DNA of 39,388 nucleotides from an uncultured Pseudoclavibacter sp. (GTDB lineage Bacteria; Actinomycetota; Actinomycetes; Actinomycetales; Microbacteriaceae). A program made the position numbers and the translations under genes. The notes under the pieces are model-generated. The model was not told where the DNA came from. It searched no databases and was given only the letters and a program-made list of their open reading frames with translations. Position 1 is the first letter of the stretch, and every line of letters begins with the position of its first letter. Below, piece by piece: positions 1-7,314 of this stretch. The stretch is from contig CAMIMS010000014.1 in NCBI GenBank assembly GCA_946221025.1, forward strand, positions 1-39,388, written 5' to 3'.

Positions 1-1645
1 CCGTGACGGTCGGTTCCGGCGTCCGGGTCGACTCGGTCGTGGACGTCGTCGGGTAGGGCGTCGCCGGGGTCAACGGTGCAGCCGGGATCACGATGATGAT
101 CGTCGGCTCGGGGTTGATCGTCGAACGATGCGTCGCCGTCGGAGTCGGAGCCTGGGTCGGCCCAAAGGTCACTGTGGGGGTCGGAGCGACGGTCACCGTC
201 GGTTCCACAGTCGGGGTGGGCGTAGCCGTCTCAGTCGGCGTAGGCGTCACTGTCTCAGTCGGCGTAGCCGTCTCGGTCGGAGTCGGCGTAGGCGTCACCG
301 TCGGCTCCGGAGTCGCAGTGCGCTCCGGTGTGCGCGTCGGCGTCGGCGAGGCAGTGACCGACGGCTCAGGCGAAGGATCCTGGAACGTCGGGAAGATCGG
401 GAACGTCGGCTGCGGAGGCACATACGTGCGAGGCGGCAACGGTGCGCGCGTCGGCTGCGGCTCAGGCTTGATCGTCGGCTGCGGCGCAGGCGTTCTCGTC
501 GGCTGGGGCGTCGCGTTCGGCGCCTGGTCTCCCGCTCCGACATTGATCTGCGGCTCGACGCGCTTGGGCACTTCGAGTTCAGGCAGAACAACAGGCGGCG
601 GAGTGCTGGGCCTGACGTCCACACCGGGGACGGGCCTGTTCGTTCCGCCGGCCTGCGCGTGCTCGGCCTGTGCCTGGTCGAGCAGACCCGGCATGACCGC
701 GACGACCTTCGCGATCTTGGGTGCCGCAGAAGCACCGATTGAAGCGCTCTGGCGGATGATGTTGAGGTTGTTGTCGATGTCGGCGAGCGTTGACGGCTTC
801 GCCTTGTCAACGGTGTCGCGTACGCGCTTCACATTGCTCGCGAGCTCTTGGGCGTAGTCGCGCACAAAGTAATCGGCAGCGGCCTCGCTCGCGGCATTCA
901 GCGCCTCGATATCGCCGCGCTGGTTCGCGACGACGCACGCGAGGATGAGGTCGCCCATTTTGGCGACCGAACCGTCGGAGGCGAGCCCATAGGTGTTCGT
1001 ATAGGCCGTCTGCAGAACGCGCAGGTTCACCTTGACCTCTGACGGGTCAAGGTCGACGTCGTCAACGGTCGGCTGCGGGCGAACCGATCCCGGCTCGGTG
1101 GACTTCTGCGCTTCGGGCTTCGGCGTCTCGGAATGCGAGTTCGAAAGTGCGACGGGAACCGTGAGGGCGGCGACACCAATCATGGCGGCACCGGCGACGG
1201 CCACTCCGAGAAGCCTGCTTGAGCGGCCCGCGGGCGCGTCGGAAAGCGCACCAGCTCCATCCGCCTTCCCGAATGCTCCGCTCGGAACAAACGTCTCGGG
1301 CGACGCCCGGCGCTGCTCAGGCTTCGGCGCCGCGTGACGCGGCGCCGACTGCTTGATTACCGGCGGCGCGTCAATACCCGCAGGCAGCGCGGTCGCGCCA
1401 AGTGACCCGCCGGCTCCTGCCGGCGTGTCACGAACAACAAGAATTGGAAGCACGCCGTGTGTGCGTTCCCAGAACAGTCGCTTGCGCTCGAGGTTCGCCC
1501 TCTCCTCGGCGGCACTGTCTGGCGTAGATGCGAGCGCTGCGTCAATATTCCGGACTGCCTCATGCGCCGGAGCCCCGTTTACGGGCAGGCTCGACCCACG
1601 GTTCTTCGGCCAGCTGCCGGAATCGGAGTCGGGTACGTTCGCCAT
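1..1645 (-). CDS. Pro/Thr-rich single-pass membrane protein, C-terminus cut by window edge
   Basis: I do not recognise the family. The reading frame opens at ATG 1645 and stays open for 548 codons to the window edge, so the C-terminus is missing. The visible order is a hydrophilic N-terminus of about 145 residues, one hydrophobic segment (about 147-166, starting GVAVAGAAMIGVAAL), a probably helical outer region (about 190-330), and a long Pro/Thr-rich tail. In the tail, TPTPTET-type units repeat at bases 190-330. The layout suggests a cytoplasmic N-terminus, a membrane anchor and an extended wall-spanning stalk. No LPxTG signal or catalytic motif is visible. The gene ends or continues outside the window, so function stays unknown. 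Confidence 0.75.
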   Translation of the reverse strand, partial: MANVPDSDSGSWPKNRGSSLPVNGAPAHEAVRNIDAALASTPDSAAEERANLERKRLFWERTHGVLPILVVRDTPAGAGGSLGATALPAGIDAPPVIKQSAPRHAAPKPEQRRASPETFVPSGAFGKADGAGALSDAPAGRSSRLLGVAVAGAAMIGVAALTVPVALSNSHSETPKPEAQKSTEPGSVRPQPTVDDVDLDPSEVKVNLRVLQTAYTNTYGLASDGSVAKMGDLILACVVANQRGDIEALNAASEAAADYFVRDYAQELASNVKRVRDTVDKAKPSTLADIDNNLNIIRQSASIGASAAPKIAKVVAVMPGLLDQAQAEHAQAGGTNRPVPGVDVRPSTPPPVVLPELEVPKRVEPQINVGAGDQAPNATPQPTRTPAPQPTIKPEPQPTRAPLPPRTYVPPQPTFPIFPTFQDPSPEPSVTASPTPTRTPERTATPEPTVTPTPTPTETATPTETVTPTPTETATPTPTVEPTVTVAPTPTVTFGPTQAPTPTATHRSTINPEPTIIIVIPAAPLTPATPYPTTSTTESTRTPEPTVT

Positions 1646-1701
1646 AACGCGACAACCGTACCGTCAGAACGGAACAATCTGGAACCCGGCGGGTCAAATC
1701 G

Positions 1702-2865
1702 TTAGCCGGCGCGTCGCCGGCGCAGAACCTCCGACAGATCGTCAAAGCCCGGTTCAATCTCGTCAATTCGGCCCATGAGGTCCCATTTCGAACGGATGCC
1801 GGATTCAACGGTTTCGCTCTGAGCGTGCGCATTGCGCGTGTTCGCCTTCACCGAAACATTGGTCCGCTCTTCTGGCGTGTCGTCTTCGCCGCCCATTTCA
1901 GGATCGCCCGATTCGGGTGCGTCACGAACCGCATCCTCATCCGAAGAGGCGGTTTCGCTACTCGCGTTGGTTTCACCAGCGTGCTCGGCACCGAACGTGG
2001 CAACGCCGGATTGCCGGTGCGCATCCCGGATCGACTGCTCCGAACGTTTCGCGGCCGCGAGGAGGTCAGCGAACACATCCCCATCCGATTCGCGCGACGA
2101 TGGTCCGCGCGGACCGTCATCGTCCGGCCCGTTCGGGACAGCGACGAGTTTCGCTCTATGAATATCTGCCGGTGCCTCATCGCGATCGAGGTAGAGCGGA
2201 CGCGGCACCGGACGCGGTGTCCATCCACTCTCGCCCGTCGATGCTTCCCCGGTGATTCGGTCCGTGTCCGCCGCCGAGATGCGCACGTCGAGCGGTTCGG
2301 TGAGCTGGATATCGGGCATCGCCGACGAAACCCGCCGGGCATTCTTCTCATCAAGCACGGGCGCTTGGCGTTTGGCGGCGACGCGGTTCAGCCTCGCGAG
2401 CATCCAAGCCGCAAGGAGCGTCGCGAGCGCACCTCCTACGGCCGTCGCGATAGCGGCCACCGTCACGGTGAATAGGCACGAGATCAGCCCAGCGGCGATC
2501 ATCGTGAGCCCAATGACTCCGGTGCCGGTGCTGAGGAGTTTTCCGCGGCGCTGGGCTTGCCGGGCACGGGCTGCCGCATCCAGGGCTTCGGCCCCGCCAG
2601 GGGCGATGGAAGACCTCTCCACCCGCTTCAGTCGGCGACGCTGCGCGGCGAGTTCGCGGGGGGTTGCGCGAACGGTGACCACACCGTCCGCGTCACCCTC
2701 CGCATCCGACGAGGCCGCGAGTGCGCGCACCGTGCGCTGGAGCTCGATCGCCGCCCGGGCCGATGAGCGCTGGTTCTGGCGACGGATCCACACGGGCACG
2801 ATGTAGCACAGCCACAGCACGACGGCGAGGGCGAGCACGATTCCGCTGGCGCCGGAGAGATCCAT
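1702..2865 (-). CDS. sepX: SepX/GlpR-type membrane protein of actinobacterial cell division
   Basis: This 387-aa protein starts with a membrane segment followed by YIVPVWIRRQ and then RATPRELAAQRRRLKR. That N-terminal pattern is typical of the actinobacterial protein called SepX in Streptomyces and GlpR in corynebacteria, where it is a divisome or polar-growth membrane protein. A second hydrophobic stretch (about 115-165) can hold two helices, and the remainder is a long acidic, probably disordered cytoplasmic tail. Context agrees: in mycobacteria the order is galU, moeA1, rimJ, then this gene, and here galU and a RimJ-type gene lie just upstream. The moeA-like partner (Glp) is absent from this cluster. 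The start is ATG 2865, placed by a leaderless-type promoter. Confidence 0.65.
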   Translation of the reverse strand: MDLSGASGIVLALAVVLWLCYIVPVWIRRQNQRSSARAAIELQRTVRALAASSDAEGDADGVVTVRATPRELAAQRRRLKRVERSSIAPGGAEALDAAARARQAQRRGKLLSTGTGVIGLTMIAAGLISCLFTVTVAAIATAVGGALATLLAAWMLARLNRVAAKRQAPVLDEKNARRVSSAMPDIQLTEPLDVRISAADTDRITGEASTGESGWTPRPVPRPLYLDRDEAPADIHRAKLVAVPNGPDDDGPRGPSSRESDGDVFADLLAAAKRSEQSIRDAHRQSGVATFGAEHAGETNASSETASSDEDAVRDAPESGDPEMGGEDDTPEERTNVSVKANTRNAHAQSETVESGIRSKWDLMGRIDEIEPGFDDLSEVLRRRRAG

Positions 2866-2871
2866 GCCGAA

Positions 2872-2877
2872 ACGCTA
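2872..2877 (-). promoter_or_regulatory. Leaderless-type -10 box for sepX
   Basis: TAGCGT lies six bases before the ATG at 2865, with no Shine-Dalgarno sequence between. Transcription would start at the start codon itself. The same arrangement recurs at about ten genes in this window. Confidence 0.5.
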
Positions 2878-2927
2878 AGCGGCGCCTCGATCACGCGAGG
2901 GCATTGGGACTGGTGTGTCTGGCGGGA

Positions 2928-3584
2928 CTACTGCTTTCCCGGCTGAAATGGAGATTGCAAAAGCTCCCAGTCGGCGGAACGGATCCTCGACGACTCCGGG
3001 TCCACCTCGCCGCTTCGCCAGCGGGCAAGCACCCCGTCGGGCACTTCTTCCTTGACCAGCGCAAAGCAGACGTGATCTCGCCAATCTCCATCTATATGCA
3101 CGTAACGCCGGCGAATTCCCTCATAACGGAATCCCAATTTCTCGACGACGCGTAAAGACGGACGATTTTCGGGGCGGATGTAAATCTCCATCCGGTGCAA
3201 GCCCAGTTGCCAAAAGCATGCATCCGTCACGAGCGCCACAGCGGTCGGTGTGATTCCCCGGCCCGCCACCTGCGGCACCACCCAGTACCCGAGGGATGCG
3301 GATGAGAGCGCCCCGTAGGCAATGCCCGAAACCGTCAACTGGCCAACGATGCGCCCGTCAACCTCGAGCACGAACGGCATCGCGGTGCCGTTCTTTGCCT
3401 GATTGAGCAGCGAGCGAATCGTCGCGCGAAGATCCCACCGACCCTGCCCCCTCGGATGGGTTGCCTCCCACGGGGAGAGCCACTCGCGATTCGACAGCAG
3501 CGCCTCTTCGAGTTCCCGGTGATCTTTCAAGCGCACCGGGCGAACGGTGAGGTCCCCGTCTCGCAGGGTCGGGATATCGATCAT
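2928..3584 (-). CDS. RimJ/RimL-type GNAT N-acetyltransferase
   Basis: A 218-aa GNAT-fold enzyme that would transfer an acetyl group from acetyl-CoA to a protein N-terminus or small amine. The RimJ-like pattern is clear: LTVRPVRLKDHRELEEAL near the start, LGYWVVPQVAGRGI (the acetyl-CoA loop, here V-A-G-R-G-I) in the middle, then RMEIYIRPENRPSLRVVEKLGF. The ATG overlaps the stop of galU by four bases (ATGA), so the two genes are translationally coupled. The order galU, rimJ, sepX matches other actinobacteria except that the usual moeA-like gene is missing between galU and this gene. The actual substrate cannot be read from sequence. Confidence 0.85.
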   Translation of the reverse strand: MIDIPTLRDGDLTVRPVRLKDHRELEEALLSNREWLSPWEATHPRGQGRWDLRATIRSLLNQAKNGTAMPFVLEVDGRIVGQLTVSGIAYGALSSASLGYWVVPQVAGRGITPTAVALVTDACFWQLGLHRMEIYIRPENRPSLRVVEKLGFRYEGIRRRYVHIDGDWRDHVCFALVKEEVPDGVLARWRSGEVDPESSRIRSADWELLQSPFQPGKQ

Positions 3585-4501
3585 GCCTCGGATGCCGCTT
3601 GGTTCACGAAGCCTTCGAGCCAGGCACGAAGCCGGGGGCCGAGTTCCGGATCTCGCGAGGCGAGCTCAACCACTGCCGTGATGTACCCGAGCTTGTCGCC
3701 GGTGTCGAAGCGGCGACCGCGCACAATCACGCCGACCACGCCATTCGAGTCGGGGTTCTTCGCGATCTCGTTCAGCGCATCCGTTAGCTGAATCTCTCCC
3801 CCGCGGCCCGGCGGAGTGTGCTCGAGCACATCGAACACCTCGGGCTGGAGCACATAGCGACCGATGATCGCGAGGTTCGAGGGCGCGTCCTCGGGGGCGG
3901 GCTTTTCAACGAATCCGCTGATCGATACGAGATCGGGTTCCGCAATGCCTCCCGGCAACGCCCGCTCACCGAGCATCGCGCATCCGTACGCCGAGATTTC
4001 CTCCGGCGTCACCTCCATGAGCGCCACGACCGAGGCACCGGTCTGCGCCTCGACCTCGGCCATGTGGCGAAGCAGCTCATCGCCGTTATCAATGATGTCG
4101 TCACCGAGCAGCACCGCGAAGGGCTCCCGCCCAACGTGCGGCTTCGCACGCAGCACCGCGTGCCCGAGACCCAGCGGGTCGCCCTGACGCACGTAGTGCA
4201 CATCGGCGAGGTGACTGGATGCGGTCACGGCATCGAGCCGATCCTGCTGCCCGCGCTCGGCGAGCATGCCCTCAAGCTCGACCACCCGGTCGAAGTGGTT
4301 TTCGATCGTTGTCTTGTTGCGGCCGGTGATCATGAGGATGTCGGTCATATCCGCGCCGACCGCCTCCTCCACCACGTATTGAATGACGGGCCGGTCGACT
4401 ACGGGCAGCATCTCTTTCGGCAACGCCTTCGTGGCCGGAAGGAACCTGGTCCCGAGTCCCGCAGCGGGAATGACGGCTTTGGTGATTCGCGACTGGGACA
4501 T
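3581..4501 (-). CDS. galU: UTP-glucose-1-phosphate uridylyltransferase
   Basis: A 306-aa GalU that makes UDP-glucose from UTP and glucose-1-phosphate for cell-envelope sugars. The N-terminus carries the nucleotidyltransferase signature AAGLGTRFLPATKALPKEML, followed by the FAVLLGDDI and SISGFVEKP segments expected of the family. The frame extends 43 codons upstream, but ATG 4501 fits the family start (MSQSRITKAVIPAAG) and lies seven bases after a TAGGCT promoter box. The gene is divergent from 5-formyltetrahydrofolate cyclo-ligase and overlaps the downstream acetyltransferase by four bases. Confidence 0.95.
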   Translation of the reverse strand: MSQSRITKAVIPAAGLGTRFLPATKALPKEMLPVVDRPVIQYVVEEAVGADMTDILMITGRNKTTIENHFDRVVELEGMLAERGQQDRLDAVTASSHLADVHYVRQGDPLGLGHAVLRAKPHVGREPFAVLLGDDIIDNGDELLRHMAEVEAQTGASVVALMEVTPEEISAYGCAMLGERALPGGIAEPDLVSISGFVEKPAPEDAPSNLAIIGRYVLQPEVFDVLEHTPPGRGGEIQLTDALNEIAKNPDSNGVVGVIVRGRRFDTGDKLGYITAVVELASRDPELGPRLRAWLEGFVNQAASEA

Positions 4502-4508
4502 AGGGGCG

Positions 4509-4514
4509 AGCCTA
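4509..4514 (-). promoter_or_regulatory. Leaderless-type -10 box for galU
   Basis: TAGGCT is followed by seven bases and then ATG at 4501. No ribosome-binding site is present. It faces the opposite way to the box at 4541, giving a compact divergent promoter pair. Confidence 0.55.
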
Positions 4515-4540
4515 GCCCCAGGCCACGGGTCACCGGCTGC

Positions 4541-4546
4541 GTACGC
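4541..4546 (+). promoter_or_regulatory. Leaderless-type -10 box for the cyclo-ligase gene
   Basis: TACGCT is followed by seven bases and then GTG at 4554. This spacing favours GTG 4554 over the in-frame GTG at 4593 as the start. Confidence 0.45.
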
Positions 4547-4553
4547 TTGGCGG

Positions 4554-5162
4554 GTGTTTTCGGCAGGAGGCGACGACCGGCAGGGCGACTCGGTGACAGC
4601 GCAAAAGCGCGCGCTTCGTGCGCGCAGCAAAGCCGCTCGCCAGGATCGAAGCGAAGCGGAACGCGAGGCGCTTCACGCGGGCATGACCGAACAGCTCTCT
4701 CGGCTCGTCGTGCACGCACGGGCCGGAAGCGTCGCCTGCTACCTCTCGTCGCAGACCGAACCGTCGACGCGCGGGTTCCTTCGCGAAGCGGCGGCGACGG
4801 GCCTGCCGGTTCTCCTCCCCCTCACCCGAGACGACGGTCTGCTCGACTGGACCGTGCACGTTCCGGGTGCCGAGCGCCCGCATCCGAACGGGTTTCCGGA
4901 AGCCGTGGGTGAGCGCCTCCCACCCGCGTCGGTCGCGGGCGTGGACCTCATCCTCGCCCCCGCCGCCGCTGTCGATCAGAACGGGCACCGGCTCGGATGG
5001 GGCAAAGGGTTTTACGATCGAACGCTCGCGTGCGCCGGGCCACTGCCTCCGGTATACGCCCTGGTGTTCGATGACGAGGTGCTGGGCAACGTTCCACACG
5101 ATGCCCACGACATCCGTGTGAACGGGCTCGTCACACCCACCAGGACCCAGCCCCTCCCCTAA
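4554..5162 (+). CDS. 5-formyltetrahydrofolate cyclo-ligase
   Basis: Converts 5-formyltetrahydrofolate to 5,10-methenyltetrahydrofolate with ATP, salvaging folate in the cytoplasm. The diagnostic C-terminal motif RLGWGKGFYDRTLA, preceded by LILAPAAAVDQNG, is intact. From GTG 4554 the protein is 202 residues; from the alternative GTG 4593 it is 189, and both lengths fit the family. I chose 4554 because a TACGCT box lies at leaderless distance, whereas neither start has a well-spaced Shine-Dalgarno sequence. It is divergent from galU, as in mycobacteria, and the fmdB-type gene follows 25 bases downstream. Confidence 0.9.
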   Translation: MFSAGGDDRQGDSVTAQKRALRARSKAARQDRSEAEREALHAGMTEQLSRLVVHARAGSVACYLSSQTEPSTRGFLREAAATGLPVLLPLTRDDGLLDWTVHVPGAERPHPNGFPEAVGERLPPASVAGVDLILAPAAAVDQNGHRLGWGKGFYDRTLACAGPLPPVYALVFDDEVLGNVPHDAHDIRVNGLVTPTRTQPLP

Positions 5163-5187
5163 CGAATCAAAGAGACTAAGGAGCTTC

Positions 5188-5487
5188 ATGCCGACGTACG
5201 CGTATCGGTGCACCGAATGCGGCCACGCGTTCGATATTGTTCAGGCCTTCTCGGATGAATCGCTCAGCGAATGCCCGCAATGTGGTGGCCGGCTCCGCAA
5301 GGTATACGGCAACTTCGGAGTGACGTTCAAAGGATCCGGTTTCTACCGGACGGACTCATCAACCTCTGACACTTCATCCGCTTCGTCAACGAGCGGTTCA
5401 TCTGATTCAACATCCAGCTCGAAAACAGCCGATTCCGGCGGGGCATCCGGCTCCGCGTCGGCTACGGGCGAGAAAGGTAACTCGTGA
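5188..5487 (+). CDS. FmdB-type zinc-ribbon protein
   Basis: A 99-aa protein with an N-terminal FmdB/CxxC zinc ribbon: MPTYAYRCTECG, with paired cysteines at C8/C11 and C29/C32, then GNFGVTFKGSGFYRTD. The rest is a low-complexity Ser/Thr/Gly tail. Family members are small putative regulators of unknown target. A strong ribosome-binding site (AAGGAG) precedes the ATG. The stop codon overlaps the GTG start of mscL (GTGA), so the two are coupled. Confidence 0.9.
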   Translation: MPTYAYRCTECGHAFDIVQAFSDESLSECPQCGGRLRKVYGNFGVTFKGSGFYRTDSSTSDTSSASSTSGSSDSTSSSKTADSGGASGSASATGEKGNS

Positions 5488-5888
5488 AGGGTTTCAAGGA
5501 ATTCATCATGCGCGGCAATGTCATCGAACTTGCCGTCGCCGTGGTGATTGGTTCGGCGTTCACCGCCATCGTGACGGCGCTCGTCGAAGGTATCTTCAAC
5601 CCCATCATTGCCGCGATCTTCAACGCGGATGACATTGCCAAGGCCACCGTGTCGATCGGCGCCGTCAACCTCGGCATCGGTCAGGTGATCGCGGCGATCA
5701 TCCAGTTCCTGCTGATCGCGCTGGTCGTGTACTTCTGCCTCATCGTGCCGATGAACAAGCTGCAGGAGCGCACCTACGTGCGCAAGCACGGCCACCTGCC
5801 GCCGGCTGAGGAAGAGACCAAGAGCGAGCAGGATGTGCTCGAGGAGATCCGCGACCTCCTCGCGGCTCGCCAGAACCCGATGCCGTAA
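5484..5888 (+). CDS. mscL: Large-conductance mechanosensitive channel MscL
   Basis: A 134-aa channel that opens under membrane tension to release solutes during osmotic downshock. The hallmark N-terminus KGFKEFIMRGNVIELAVAVV, the first pore helix (VIGSAFTAIVTALVEG) and the second helix (AAIIQFLLIALVVYFCLIVPMNKL) are present, followed by a charged C-terminal helix (EEIRDLLAAR). The start is GTG 5484, overlapping the upstream stop by four bases, with AAAGG as ribosome-binding site. The 3' end converges on the MFS gene 18 bases away. Confidence 0.95.
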   Translation: MKGFKEFIMRGNVIELAVAVVIGSAFTAIVTALVEGIFNPIIAAIFNADDIAKATVSIGAVNLGIGQVIAAIIQFLLIALVVYFCLIVPMNKLQERTYVRKHGHLPPAEEETKSEQDVLEEIRDLLAARQNPMP

Positions 5889-5906
5889 GCGCCTTCACGC
5901 GCTCAA

Positions 5907-7133
5907 TCAGGACCCCGCCGCGGGACGCTCGTCGTCCTGCCGGCGGGGTTCTCTCCTCCATACCCACAGAACCGCGGCGGCGCAGGCGATGAAGCCGGAT
6001 GCGGCGAACGCCCATCCGTACCCGCTGCCATCAACGATCGCCCCGGCAACGATGGGGCCGACGATCGTGCCGATATCGGTGGCCATCTGCACGCCCGAGA
6101 TGACCGTGCCACCCGAGCGCTCCTGCCCAACGATGTCGGCGACACCCGCCTGCTGCGCGGTGGCCGCGAGCCCGGCGCCGAACCCGCCGACGGCGCAAAT
6201 GAGCATGAGGAGCGCCAGGTTCGCGGCGAACGGGATGAGGATGAGCGAAAGCCCCGACACCGAGAGTCCGGCGATCAGGTACGGCCGGCGACCACGCGCA
6301 TCGCTCCCCCGCCCGGCGATCGGCAGCGCGAGAACGTTCCCTGCGGCCGCGATCGCCATGACGGCACCGGTCACCCACGGCTCCTCGGTCATCGTCGCGG
6401 CGACAAAGAGCGGGATGAGGGCATTGCGAACACCGAAGTTCACCCATCCCGCCGCGAGCCCCGCCACGAGAAGCCCCCGATACGCGCTGTCACCGATGCT
6501 GTCGACGAACTTCGCGGGCGGCAGCTTCGGCTTCGCTCCCCCGGCGGTTACGGGCGGGTTTCGAAGCGCCAGCATGACGATGACGGCCGCAATCGCGAGC
6601 GCGATGGCGTAGATGATGAACGGCACCCGCATCCCGAACTGCCCGAGCAGGCCCCCAAGAGCGGGGCCTGCGATATTGCCAATGAGGAACATCCCGCCCC
6701 ACATGGCGCTCACGCGCCCGCGCACCGACACCGGCGAATAGCGAATGACCATCCCTGCGGCGGCGATCGTGAACATGCTCGACCCGATCCCACCGAGGCC
6801 CCTGAACAGCAGGAGCTGTTCATAGGTCCCCGCGAAAGCTGATGCGAGGCTCGATGCCGCCACGAGGATGAGGCCGAGGGAATAGATGACGCGCTGCGAG
6901 GACTTATCCACCGCCCATCCGGCGAACGGCGCGGTGACCAGTCGCATGAGAGCGAATGCGCTCACCACCAGCGACACCGAGAACGCGTTCACCCCGAAGC
7001 TCGCCGCGTACTGCGGGAGCACCGGCACGATGAGCCCGAATCCGATCGCCACGAAGAAGGTGGCGCCGAGCAGCACCCAGATCTGCGCGGGAATGTCTTC
7101 GAGCCGTCCCCGCTTCGCCCCACGCTCAGGCAT
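5907..7133 (-). CDS. Major facilitator superfamily transporter
   Basis: A 408-aa polytopic membrane protein of the multidrug/sugar-efflux MFS type. About twelve hydrophobic segments are visible, starting with IWVLLGATFFVAIGFGLIVPVLPQY, and the loop 2-3 motif appears as FAGWAVDKSSQRVIY, close to the MFS motif A. The substrate cannot be read. I placed the start at ATG 7133, which overlaps the stop of a 62-aa ORF (ATGCCTGA), suggesting translational coupling with that ORF and the large helicase gene upstream. The frame is open further upstream but that part is Arg/Thr-rich and unlike a transporter. It is convergent with mscL. Confidence 0.85.
   Translation of the reverse strand: MPERGAKRGRLEDIPAQIWVLLGATFFVAIGFGLIVPVLPQYAASFGVNAFSVSLVVSAFALMRLVTAPFAGWAVDKSSQRVIYSLGLILVAASSLASAFAGTYEQLLLFRGLGGIGSSMFTIAAAGMVIRYSPVSVRGRVSAMWGGMFLIGNIAGPALGGLLGQFGMRVPFIIYAIALAIAAVIVMLALRNPPVTAGGAKPKLPPAKFVDSIGDSAYRGLLVAGLAAGWVNFGVRNALIPLFVAATMTEEPWVTGAVMAIAAAGNVLALPIAGRGSDARGRRPYLIAGLSVSGLSLILIPFAANLALLMLICAVGGFGAGLAATAQQAGVADIVGQERSGGTVISGVQMATDIGTIVGPIVAGAIVDGSGYGWAFAASGFIACAAAVLWVWRREPRRQDDERPAAGS
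5912..5949 (+). terminator. Possible intrinsic terminator after mscL
   Basis: A nine-base inverted repeat (ACCCCGCCG at 5912-5920, CGGCGGGGT at 5941-5949) with a 20-base loop is followed by TTCT. It lies inside the 3' end of the opposing MFS gene, so the repeat may be partly coding coincidence. Confidence 0.4.
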
Positions 7134-7314
7134 AGTGTGGCGGCCGATCGCGCTCGAGACGCTCCGTGTTGTCGTTCGACTCGCTCTGGTCGGCCGATTC
7201 GCGCTCATCGCGAGCGTCAGTCTCGTCGCTGAACGCACCGCCGCCGGCCGGGAACGGGTCTGCGCCCGGCGCCGGGTCGGTGCTTACGCGCCGCGATCGG
7301 TTCCGATCCTTCAT
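7126..7314 (-). CDS. Small hydrophilic protein overlapping both neighbours
   Basis: A 62-aa reading frame with no recognisable domain. It is polar and rich in Asp, Glu, Arg and Ser. The reason to believe it is its position: its ATG overlaps the helicase stop by four bases (ATGA) and its stop overlaps the MFS start by eight bases (ATGCCTGA). It therefore fills the only gap in an otherwise continuous minus-strand operon. No membrane segment or signal peptide is visible. It could be a non-coding spacer in which the frame is open by chance. Confidence 0.5.
   Translation of the reverse strand: MKDRNRSRRVSTDPAPGADPFPAGGGAFSDETDARDERESADQSESNDNTERLERDRPPHYA

Noticed and set aside
93..857. Plus-strand Val/Gly-rich frame resembling a repeat protein
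   Set aside because: It is the complement of the Pro/Thr (CCG/ACG-rich) repeats of the minus-strand membrane protein and has no ribosome-binding site.
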